This document shows, one piece after another, positions 1 to 5,580 of a stretch of DNA of 10,564 bases. The DNA is taken from the NCBI GenBank assembly GCA_003510345.1, contig DOMW01000127.1, positions 1-10,564 of the forward strand, in the 5' to 3' direction. The notes beneath the pieces are model-generated. The model was not told the DNA's origin and made no database searches. It saw only the letters and a list, made by a program, of their open reading frames with translations. The DNA is from Clostridiales bacterium. GTDB lineage: Bacteria; Bacillota; Clostridia; Christensenellales; Christensenellaceae. Numbering within the stretch: position 1 is the stretch's first letter; every line of letters begins with the position of its first letter. The translations under genes and the position numbers were made by a program.

Positions 1-20
1 TTTTCTATTGAAGATTAGTA

Positions 21-251
21 TTATTGTCCCGTTACCGCGCTGGCCACGGCATTCGCGCCCTGTTGCACGCCCTCGCCAATATTCGCCGCCGCCGAAGCCG
101 CGCCGCCGCTTAACGCAGCGCCTGCATCCGACGCGACTGCGCCAACATCCGAAGCCACTGCATTAAGGTTAGTCTGGTTCTTCGCGGGGCCACACGCCAC
201 AACCGCCACACAAATCATTACGGCAAGTACTATTACCAATATTTTTTTCAT
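21..251 (-). CDS. Small Ala/Gly-rich lipoprotein (76 aa), function unknown
   Basis: I do not recognise a named family with certainty. The product has a lysine-start signal peptide (K2, K3), a hydrophobic stretch at residues 4-19 and a lipobox ending V17-V18-A19-C20, so lipidation at C20 and membrane anchoring on the outer face are expected. The mature part is only 57 residues and very low in complexity (Ala, Gly, Ser, Val). It has a 7-residue direct repeat at 31-44 (AVASDVG then AVASDAG) and an approximate 7-residue rhythm after it. There are no further cysteines and no catalytic motif. A strong Shine-Dalgarno (GGGAGG, 5 nt before ATG) supports translation. It follows ecfT after a 117-bp gap, so it may have its own promoter. 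Size, lipobox and composition recall entericidin-type small lipoproteins, but that is an inference from general character only. Confidence 0.75.
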   Translation of the reverse strand: MKKILVIVLAVMICVAVVACGPAKNQTNLNAVASDVGAVASDAGAALSGGAASAAANIGEGVQQGANAVASAVTGQ

Positions 252-368
252 AGTTTCCTCCCTGCCATCCTGTGTTTAGATTATTTTGTCGGCGGATGGC
301 TATGGATTCATAATAACCACGCCAATATCATAATAATATGAACAAAATGTAAAATCCTTACATATACG
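252..368 (-). promoter_or_regulatory. AT-rich ecfT-lipoprotein intergenic region with promoter-like and repeat sequences
   Basis: This region is much richer in AT than its flanks. On the minus strand there is a TTTACA hexamer (348-353) and a TATGAT hexamer (327-332) separated by 15 nt, a sub-optimal spacing for a sigma-A promoter. A 6-bp inverted repeat, ATGTAA/TTACAT with a 5-nt centre (347-363), overlaps the -35-like box. A 9-bp direct repeat, TTATTATGA, occurs at 328-336 and again at 308-316, starts 20 bp apart. The strong Shine-Dalgarno of the lipoprotein gene lies at the low-coordinate end. No clear intrinsic terminator follows ecfT. The promoter assignment is tentative. Confidence 0.35.
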
Positions 369-1163
369 CTACAGGAATGCAATCAGCAGCGCACAGCACG
401 CCCCCGTCACAATAAAAGCCATGAGGTCGCCCCTTGCCATCGTCAGCACCTTCATACGCGTCCTGCCTTCGCCCCCACGGTAACAGCGCGATTCCATCGC
501 GAGGGCCAGCTCATCCGCCCGTTTAAAGGCGCTCACAAAGAGCGGGACAAGCAGCGGTATCATATTCTTTGCCTTCTTCAACAGGTTACCGCTGTCAAAT
601 TCCGCGCCGCGCGCCGTCTGCGCTTTCATGATCCTGTCCGTCTCATCGATCAGCGTGGGAATAAACCGCATGGCAATGCTCATCATCATAGCCATCTCAT
701 GCACGGGAAAGCGTATGCGTTTGAGCGGCCCAAACAAGCCCTCCATGCCGTCCGTAAGCTGCATGGGCGACGTTGTGAGCGTCAGCAGGCTTGTCGCGAT
801 AATCAGCAGCATCAGGCGTATCGCGATGAAAATGGCTTTTAGAACCCCTTCCACAGAAATATGGAGCACACCCCACTCCCACAGCACCGTCGGGCCGTCA
901 TAAAACAATATGTTCAGCGCGAATGTGAATATAATAATGAACAACAGCGGCCTAAGCCCGCGCAGCACCGTTTTTACACCTACTTTTGAGATTGCGATGA
1001 CCACGCCTAAAAACACCGCCAGCGCGAGGAACCCGTAAAATGTATCCACAAGAAACACCGTGACGAGCAACACCAGCGTCAATAGCAGCTTTGTGCGCGG
1101 GTCCAACCGGTGCACATAGGTATCGCCGGGGTAATACTGGCCCAGCGTGATGTTTTTCAGCAT
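369..1163 (-). CDS. ecfT: Energy-coupling factor transporter transmembrane protein EcfT
   Basis: EcfT is the membrane scaffold of ECF-type ABC importers. It couples ATP hydrolysis by EcfA1/EcfA2 to exchangeable substrate-binding S components for vitamins or metals. The 264-residue product has hydrophobic segments at about 24-58, 70-88, 107-130, 201-213 and 246-264, with a long cytoplasmic coupling region between them. The first Ala-Arg-Gly coupling motif is present (A184-R185-G186). At the second site the sequence reads S225-R226-C227 followed by YRGGEGRT, so the Ala-Arg-Gly form is not kept there, although the arginine is. The ATG shares one base with the ecfA2 stop (TAATG), and a GGGGGAG Shine-Dalgarno lies in the last ecfA2 codons, which indicates coupled translation. 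The 264-residue length is usual. No S component is encoded here, so the substrate cannot be named and a shared (group II) module is likely. Confidence 0.95.
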   Translation of the reverse strand: MLKNITLGQYYPGDTYVHRLDPRTKLLLTLVLLVTVFLVDTFYGFLALAVFLGVVIAISKVGVKTVLRGLRPLLFIIIFTFALNILFYDGPTVLWEWGVLHISVEGVLKAIFIAIRLMLLIIATSLLTLTTSPMQLTDGMEGLFGPLKRIRFPVHEMAMMMSIAMRFIPTLIDETDRIMKAQTARGAEFDSGNLLKKAKNMIPLLVPLFVSAFKRADELALAMESRCYRGGEGRTRMKVLTMARGDLMAFIVTGACCALLIAFL

Positions 1164-2020
1164 TATTGCTCCCCCGGTTTCAGCGCGGCGATCAAAAAGG
1201 ATGTCAGCTCGTCTATTGTAATAATATCGTCCGGGATTTCAAACCCGCGCGTTTTGAGCATATACGCAGCCTTGCGCGCCTCGCTCGCCGAAAGGCCTAT
1301 CGCGCCGAGCCTGCCGATATCGGCAAAAACTTCCTTCGGCGTGCCGTCCAGCACGACCTTGCCCTCGCTCATCGCAACCACCCGCGATGCGTAGTCGCAC
1401 AGCCCATCCATGTTGTGCGAGATCATAATAATCGTAACGCCCGCGGCATTCAGTTTTTTTATAAGCTGCATAAACGCCTCGCGCGCCAGCGGGTCAAGGC
1501 CGGATATCGGCTCGTCGAGTATCAGCACGCGCGGGTCTGTCGCGAGCACCCCCGCGATCGCCACCTTGCGCTTTTGCCCGCCCGAAAGCTCAAACGGCGA
1601 AACATGCTTTATCTCGTCCGGCACAAAGCCCACCAGTTCCAGCGCGGTATCCACGTTCTTTTGTATCTCCGATTCCGTCATACCCGCTTTCTTCGGGCCA
1701 AACGCCACATCCTGCCCCACGGTCTCCTCAAAAAGCTGGTACTCCGGGTACTGAAACACCACGCCCACCGTGCGCCGCAGTACCTTGCGGTCATAACCGT
1801 CCGCGTTGATATCCTGCCCGCCCACAAGCACCTGCCCGCTGTCCGGCTTCACCAGCCCCGCCATTTGCTGGATCAGCGTGGATTTGCCGCACCCCGTGTG
1901 CCCGATAATGCCCACAAACTCCCCGTCGCCGATCACAAGGCTGACATCCGCAAGCGCCTTCACCTCAAACGGTGTGCCCGGCATATAAGAAAAATTTAAC
2001 TGTCTTACTTCAACCGGCAT
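1163..2020 (-). CDS. ecfA2: Energy-coupling factor transporter ATPase EcfA2
   Basis: This is the second ATPase of the ECF importer and is expected to heterodimerise with EcfA1 on the cytoplasmic face of EcfT. In the 285-residue product I see Walker A (residues 40-48, GHTGCGKST), the Q-loop glutamine Q90 (FQYPEYQLF), the ABC signature LSGGQ (145-149), Walker B ending in the catalytic E170 (VLILDE), the LDP D-loop and the switch histidine H202. The C-terminal ~80 residues are the extension typical of EcfA proteins. The ATG at 2020 lies inside the end of ecfA1 (16-bp overlap), with GGTGGATG just upstream. The stop overlaps the ecfT ATG by one base. The assignment as A2 rather than A1 rests on gene order and the FQYPEYQLF pattern. 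All catalytic residues needed for ATP turnover appear intact. Confidence 0.95.
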   Translation of the reverse strand: MPVEVRQLNFSYMPGTPFEVKALADVSLVIGDGEFVGIIGHTGCGKSTLIQQMAGLVKPDSGQVLVGGQDINADGYDRKVLRRTVGVVFQYPEYQLFEETVGQDVAFGPKKAGMTESEIQKNVDTALELVGFVPDEIKHVSPFELSGGQKRKVAIAGVLATDPRVLILDEPISGLDPLAREAFMQLIKKLNAAGVTIIMISHNMDGLCDYASRVVAMSEGKVVLDGTPKEVFADIGRLGAIGLSASEARKAAYMLKTRGFEIPDDIITIDELTSFLIAALKPGEQ

Positions 2021-2841
2021 ACTTCATCCACCAATTCTTCCAGTGTAATAGGCATCTTTTCCAGAGAGACGCCACCCTCCCGGAGTTTTTGCGCGATCTG
2101 CGTCGCGGGCGGCGGCAGCAGCCCCGCTTCCTCCAGTATATCCGCGCGGGCAAACACTTCACGCGGCGTGCCTTCGCAAAGCAGTTTACCCTTGCTCAGC
2201 ACAAACACGCGGTCACATTCCGCCGCTTCCTCCATAAAATGCGTGATGAACACGATGGTCTTCCCCTGCTCCCTGTTCAGCCTGCGAACGGTCTGAAGCA
2301 CCTCAGTCCGCCCCTGCGGGTCCAGCATGGCGGTCGGCTCGTCAAATACAATGATCTCCGGGTACATAGCAAGCACGCCGGCAATCGCCACGCGCTGTTT
2401 TTGCCCGCCCGAAAGCATATGTGGGGCACGCTTACCCATGCCCTGCATATCCACAATGGCAAGTGCCTCTTCAACCCGCCCGCGTATCTGCGGCTGCGGC
2501 ACGCCCAGATTCTCCGGCCCAAACGCCACATCCTCCTCCACGATCGTGGAAACGATCTGGTTGTCCGGGTTTTGGAACACCATGCCCGCCTTGCTGCGGA
2601 TATCCCAAATATGCCCTTCTTCGGACGTGTCCATGCCAAGTACCTTGAGCTTTCCTTCCTTAGGGGTGAGTAGCACATTAATATGCCGCGCAAACGTGGA
2701 CTTGCCGCTGCCGTTGTGCCCCAACACAGCCACAAACTCGCCCTTTTGCACAGAAAGCGTCACACCCGAAAGCGCAAAATGCACATTTTCCTCGTCTATC
2801 ACATACGCGTATCTTAAATTTTCAGCTTCAATAACCGGCAT
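2005..2841 (-). CDS. ecfA1: Energy-coupling factor transporter ATPase EcfA1
   Basis: This is the first ATPase of the ECF importer module and the partner of EcfA2 and EcfT. The 278-residue product shows Walker A (residues 41-49, GHNGSGKST), the Q-loop at Q90 (FQNPDNQ, the usual EcfA1-like pattern), signature LSGGQ (143-147), Walker B with E168 (IIVFDE), the LDP D-loop and H201. I chose the ATG at 2841 because GGAGA sits 4-5 nt before it and the protein then begins MPVIEAENL as the family usually does. A longer frame opens at a TTG (2868), but that start falls inside the 46-nt hairpin and has no matching ribosome site. The gene follows rplQ after 190 bp of structured intergenic DNA. In many Bacillota the ecf genes also follow rplQ, so the placement is ordinary while the gap content is not. 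Confidence 0.95.
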   Translation of the reverse strand: MPVIEAENLRYAYVIDEENVHFALSGVTLSVQKGEFVAVLGHNGSGKSTFARHINVLLTPKEGKLKVLGMDTSEEGHIWDIRSKAGMVFQNPDNQIVSTIVEEDVAFGPENLGVPQPQIRGRVEEALAIVDMQGMGKRAPHMLSGGQKQRVAIAGVLAMYPEIIVFDEPTAMLDPQGRTEVLQTVRRLNREQGKTIVFITHFMEEAAECDRVFVLSKGKLLCEGTPREVFARADILEEAGLLPPPATQIAQKLREGGVSLEKMPITLEELVDEVCRLK

Positions 2842-2854
2842 ATTTTCTCCATGA

Positions 2855-2900
2855 GAGCAACTTGACAAACGATAACCGGCTATCGTGCGTCAATTTGCTC
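2855..2900 (-). promoter_or_regulatory. 46-nt imperfect hairpin upstream of the ecfA1 ribosome site
   Basis: On the minus strand, two 21-nt arms (2880-2900 and 2855-2875) fold around a CCGG loop (2876-2879). Pairing the arms gives 17 Watson-Crick pairs, 2 G.U pairs (2888/2867 and 2880/2875) and 2 mismatches (2894/2861 and 2887/2868). On the plus strand the two G.U positions would be A/C mismatches, so the minus-strand RNA folds better than its complement. The stem ends about 4 nt before the GGAGA of ecfA1. It is not followed by a T-run, so it is not an ordinary intrinsic terminator. It could protect or process the ecf mRNA, modulate ecfA1 translation, or be the remains of a repeat. Confidence 0.6.
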
Positions 2901-2975
2901 TAATACAAAAGGGACAGTATCAACATCGCCGGGGCGGCCATTGGCCGTCCGCTTTGCATATCTCAATACAGTCCC
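2901..2975 (-). terminator. Possible terminator after rplQ formed by part of the palindromic element
   Basis: In the transcribed (minus) direction the stem GGGACTGTAT / ATACTGTCCC (2975-2966 with 2920-2911; one T/T mismatch) closes immediately before TTTTGTATTA (2910-2901). That is the geometry of an intrinsic terminator, but about 45 nt with an inner hairpin lie between the arms and the T-run is interrupted, so efficiency is doubtful. If active it would separate the ribosomal operon from the ecf genes. Confidence 0.3.
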
Positions 2976-3019
2976 CCCGCCCGGCCACTGTCACCAGTGG
3001 CCGGGTCGCAAGCTGTCCC
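2911..3019. repeat. 109-bp palindromic element with GGGACAG / CTGTCCC ends
   Basis: The element begins GGGACAG (2911-2917) and ends with its exact complement CTGTCCC (3013-3019). Inside it, GGGACAGTAT (2911-2920) also pairs with ATACAGTCCC (2966-2975) at 9 of 10 positions. That inner pair encloses a small CGGCC-ATT-GGCCG hairpin (2935-2947, extended by two further pairs after a mismatch). A separate perfect 11-bp hairpin lies at 2980-3005. The flanks are T-rich reading outward on either strand (TTTTGTATT on the minus strand after 2911; CTCTTTTTTT on the plus strand after 3021). It has no coding capacity. The layout resembles a REP- or MITE-like dispersed palindrome inserted between rplQ and ecfA1. 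A unique structured terminator region is the alternative. Copy number cannot be judged from this window. Confidence 0.5.
2980..3005. repeat. Perfect 11-bp GC-rich hairpin
   Basis: The arms CCCGGCCACTG (2980-2990) and CAGTGGCCGGG (2995-3005) are exact complements around a 4-nt loop. In the minus-strand RNA the loop reads GUGA, a GNRA-type tetraloop, which would make the structure very stable. It starts 27 nt after the rplQ stop codon. No T-run follows it directly, so it looks more like a 3'-end stabilising or repeat-derived hairpin than a simple terminator. Confidence 0.65.
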
Positions 3020-3031
3020 AAGTCTCTTTTT

Positions 3032-3520
3032 TTACACCAGCTCCAAAATCACCACTTCAGCCGCGTCGCCGCGCCTCGGCCCCATTTTTACGATGCGCGT
3101 ATAGCCGCCGCCCTGCCCGGAAGATTTAGCGCGTTCCGCATACTTCGGCGCAATCTCCCTAAACAGCTTTTCCATCACGGGGTGCTTTACATCCTTTGTG
3201 CGCTGCTTGTACTCGTATTTGCTCTCTTTTTCACCCTTCTTCTCGGGGAAATCATACAAATACTCCATGATCGCCCTTCTTGCCGCAAGCTTTCGCGGGG
3301 AATCGTTCACCACTTTTGTGTTGTCGCGCTTCTTTGTCGCGTCCACCGTTTCATTATACGTGCGGATCGCTTTTGTGATCAGCTTTTCGGCGATCCTCTG
3401 CGTCTCTTTCGCGCGCATTTTAGTAGTCTCGATCTTGCCGTATTTCAGCAGGGAAGTCACAAGCCCCCGCAGCATCGCTTTTCTTTGATCGGACGGTCTG
3501 CCCAATTTCCTCATAGCCAC
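3032..3520 (-). CDS. rplQ: 50S ribosomal protein L17 (extended form)
   Basis: L17 binds 23S rRNA near the peptide exit tunnel of the large subunit. The N-terminus (RKLGRPSDQRKAMLR) and the C-terminus (GGYTRIVKMGPRRGDAAEV, ending ILELV) are unmistakable. At 162 residues it is well above the roughly 115-130 of compact L17. The extra length lies at about residues 52-75 and 90-113, both charged and Lys/Glu/Thr-rich, plus a short KSSGQG before GGYTRI. Extended L17 forms occur in Clostridia, from general knowledge. I keep the GTG start (3520): GGGAGG lies a good 8-9 nt upstream and the resulting MAMRKLGR aligns with the usual M-x-x-RKLGR. The next ATG (3514) would trim two residues. It is the last gene of the alpha block, 17 bp after rpoA. 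Confidence 0.96.
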   Translation of the reverse strand: MAMRKLGRPSDQRKAMLRGLVTSLLKYGKIETTKMRAKETQRIAEKLITKAIRTYNETVDATKKRDNTKVVNDSPRKLAARRAIMEYLYDFPEKKGEKESKYEYKQRTKDVKHPVMEKLFREIAPKYAERAKSSGQGGGYTRIVKMGPRRGDAAEVVILELV

Positions 3521-3537
3521 TATTTCGTACCTCCCAC

Positions 3538-4482
3538 TCAGTCGTCGCTCCTAAGGCTAAGCCCCAGCGCTTCCAGCTTCTGCTGTACTTCCTCTAAAGA
3601 CTTTTTCCCCAGGTTTCTGACTTTCATCATTTCTTCCTCGTTGCGCATAATAAGCTCTTCCACCGTGTTGATGCCCGCGCGCTTTAAGCAGTTGTAGCTC
3701 CGCACGGAAAGATCCAGCTCTTCGATCGTGATCTCGAGGATCTTCTCTTTCTTGTCTTCCTCTTTTTCCACCATGATCTCGGCTTTTTCCGCAAGCTCCG
3801 TTAAGCTTATAAACTGCGACAGGTGGTCGCTCATGATCTTCGCCGCGAGCGAAACCGCCTCGTCCGCGTTCATGCTGCCATCCGTCGTCACGTCGATGAT
3901 CAGCTTGTCAAAGTCCGTTATCTGCCCCACGCGCGTATTCTCCACCGAAAAATTCACTTTGGTCACCGGTGTGAAAAGCGAATCCATGGGGATCACGCCA
4001 ATGGGCATGTTCGGTGTTTTGTTTTTGTCCGCAAGCACATAGCCACGCCCTTTTTCCATGGTGATCTCCATGAAAAGGCTGGCGTTTTTATCCAGTGTGG
4101 CAATATGCATATCCTCGTTGATGATCTCCACTTCGGAATCGTGCTCAATATCCTTCGCCGTCACCTTGCCCGGGCCTTTTGCGTTCACTGTCAGCTTCTT
4201 CGGCTCATCCGTATAAAGCTTTGCCCGAAGCCCCTTCAAGTTCAGCACAATATTGGTCACATCTTCATGCACGCCCTCTATCGTGGAAAACTCATGCAGC
4301 ACGCCGTCTATTTTTACGCTTGTAACCGCAACGCCCGGCAGGCTGGACATCAGTATCCTTCGAAGGGAATTCCCCAACGTCGTGCCAAAACCCCTCTCAA
4401 GCGGCTCCATCACGAATACTGCGTTCTGCTTGTCCTCGCTCATGCTCGCGCATTCGATATTCGGTCTTTCTATCTCAAGCAT
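3538..4482 (-). CDS. rpoA: DNA-directed RNA polymerase subunit alpha
   Basis: The alpha subunit dimerises to start assembly of RNA polymerase, and its C-terminal domain contacts UP elements and activators. The 314-residue product is the usual length for Bacillota. The N-terminal domain (about 1-230) contains the dimer-interface pattern TTLGNSLRRILMSSLPG (34-50). A charged flexible linker follows (about 237-248, EVEKEEDKKEK-like). The C-terminal domain (about 250-312) carries RSYNCLKRAGI, where R261 and N264 occupy the positions of the DNA-contacting residues of E. coli alpha (R265, N268), and then NLGKKSLEE. A clear GGAGG precedes the ATG. It lies 45 bp after rpsD, across a small hairpin, and 17 bp before rplQ. 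No truncation or odd residue is apparent. Confidence 0.98.
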   Translation of the reverse strand: MLEIERPNIECASMSEDKQNAVFVMEPLERGFGTTLGNSLRRILMSSLPGVAVTSVKIDGVLHEFSTIEGVHEDVTNIVLNLKGLRAKLYTDEPKKLTVNAKGPGKVTAKDIEHDSEVEIINEDMHIATLDKNASLFMEITMEKGRGYVLADKNKTPNMPIGVIPMDSLFTPVTKVNFSVENTRVGQITDFDKLIIDVTTDGSMNADEAVSLAAKIMSDHLSQFISLTELAEKAEIMVEKEEDKKEKILEITIEELDLSVRSYNCLKRAGINTVEELIMRNEEEMMKVRNLGKKSLEEVQQKLEALGLSLRSDD

Positions 4483-4505
4483 TCTAAAACCTCCAGTTCT
4501 CTTAC

Positions 4506-4528
4506 ACAGGCCGTTTTCACCGGCCCAT
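4506..4528 (-). promoter_or_regulatory. Short hairpin between rpsD and rpoA
   Basis: In the minus-strand RNA an 8-bp stem forms between AUGGGCCG (4528-4521) and CGGCCUGU (4513-4506) around a 7-nt loop: five GC pairs, two G.U pairs and one A-U pair. Its first base is the last base of the rpsD stop codon. No T-run follows and GGAGG of rpoA comes 14 nt later, so termination is unlikely. It could limit or adjust rpoA translation relative to rpsD, or mark an RNA-processing point. Confidence 0.4.
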
Positions 4529-5154
4529 TACCTTGAATACAACTCAACAATCAAGTGTTCTTCAATCGTGAGGTCGATATCGTCTCTATCCGGCAGTGCC
4601 ACTACTTTACCCGTAAGATCAGCCAGGTTCAGCTCCAGCCATTTGGGGGCGGCCTTTTCGCCCTGCTCTCTCACAGCCTTGAAATGTTCCTTTTGCGCCG
4701 AACGTTTTGCCACGGAAACCACGTCGCCATCTTTCACGATATACGAAGCGATGTCCACTTTCTTGCCGTTCACAAGGATATGCCCGTGCATAACGATCTG
4801 CCGTGCCTGCGCGCGGCTGTCGCCGATGCCAAGGCGGAATACCACATTATCGAGGCGGCGCTCCAAAAGCTGGAGCAGGTTGTCGCCCGACTTGCCTTTC
4901 ATCTTGGTCGCCAACTCAAAATACTTTCTGAACTGGCTTTCGAGCACACCGTAGGCGCGCTTCACTTTCTGTTTTTCCCGAAGCTGCGTACCGTATTCGC
5001 TCATTTTACCGCGGCGTCCCTGGCCGTGCTGGCCGGGAGGCGTGGGGCGCATCGTAAACGCGCACTTTTGCGAATAGCATCGGTCGCCCTTCAAAAAGAG
5101 CTTAGCGCCTTCCCTGCGGCAAAGGCGGCAAACAGGTCCTGTATATCTAGCCAT
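4528..5154 (-). CDS. rpsD: 30S ribosomal protein S4
   Basis: S4 is a primary 16S rRNA-binding assembly protein and, in many bacteria, a translational repressor of its own operon. The 208-residue product begins MARYTGPVCRLC and carries four cysteines (C9, C12, C26, C31) in the spacing of the zinc-binding (C+) S4 form. PGQHG and SEYG..LREKQK follow, then an S4 RNA-binding domain at about 99-162 (RLDNVVFRLGI, HGHILVNGKKV). The C-terminus ends ELYSR. The Shine-Dalgarno is unusually strong: the rpsK stop TAA runs directly into GGAGG (TAAGGAGG), 9 nt before ATG. The gene sits in rpsM-rpsK-rpsD-rpoA-rplQ order, as in E. coli and many Clostridia. In Bacillus subtilis rpsD lies elsewhere. Confidence 0.98.
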   Translation of the reverse strand: MARYTGPVCRLCRREGAKLFLKGDRCYSQKCAFTMRPTPPGQHGQGRRGKMSEYGTQLREKQKVKRAYGVLESQFRKYFELATKMKGKSGDNLLQLLERRLDNVVFRLGIGDSRAQARQIVMHGHILVNGKKVDIASYIVKDGDVVSVAKRSAQKEHFKAVREQGEKAAPKWLELNLADLTGKVVALPDRDDIDLTIEEHLIVELYSR

Positions 5155-5168
5155 AATCTATTACCTCC

Positions 5169-5564
5169 TTATACCCTTCTGCGCTTAGGCGGGCGGCAGC
5201 CATTGTGCGGGATGGGCGTAACGTCTTTTATGAGCGTCACCTCAAGCCCCGCGATCTGCAGCGCGCGGATCGCGGCTTCCCTGCCGCTGCCCGGGCCTTT
5301 CACATAGACTTCCACCGTTTTAAGGCCGTGTTCCATCGCGGCCCTCGCCGCCTGCTCGGAAGCGATCTGCGCCGCGAACGGCGTGCTCTTGCGCGAGCCG
5401 CGGAAGCCCTGTGCGCCCGAGCTCGATTGCGATAAGGCGTTGCCAAACATATCTGTCATCGTAACAATCGTATTGTTGAAGGAAGAACGGATATGAGCCT
5501 GGCCCTTTTCAATGTTTTTCTTTTCTCTGCGTCTTCTGGTCGTTCTTTTTTTAGGTGCAGCCAT
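5169..5564 (-). CDS. rpsK: 30S ribosomal protein S11
   Basis: S11 lies on the small-subunit platform and helps shape the mRNA exit channel near the Shine-Dalgarno helix. The 131-residue product has a basic N-terminal tail (1-18), then GQAHIRSSFNNTIVTMTD, GFRGSRKSTPFAAQ, GPGSGREAAIRAL and the invariant C-terminal PHNGCRPPKRRRV. The Asn-Gly pair (N121-G122) matches the site known in E. coli S11 to form isoaspartate; whether that occurs here is unknown. The ATG at 5564 is preceded by GGAAGGAG about 7 nt upstream, and 16 bp separate it from the rpsM stop. Nothing is out of place in length or sequence. Confidence 0.98.
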   Translation of the reverse strand: MAAPKKRTTRRRREKKNIEKGQAHIRSSFNNTIVTMTDMFGNALSQSSSGAQGFRGSRKSTPFAAQIASEQAARAAMEHGLKTVEVYVKGPGSGREAAIRALQIAGLEVTLIKDVTPIPHNGCRPPKRRRV

Positions 5565-5580
5565 TTTCTATTCTCCTTCC

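Noticed and set aside
2842..2868. N-terminal extension of ecfA1 from a TTG at 2868 (nine extra residues)
   Set aside because: The TTG lies inside the 46-nt hairpin without its own Shine-Dalgarno, whereas the ATG at 2841 has GGAGA at good spacing and gives the family's normal N-terminus.
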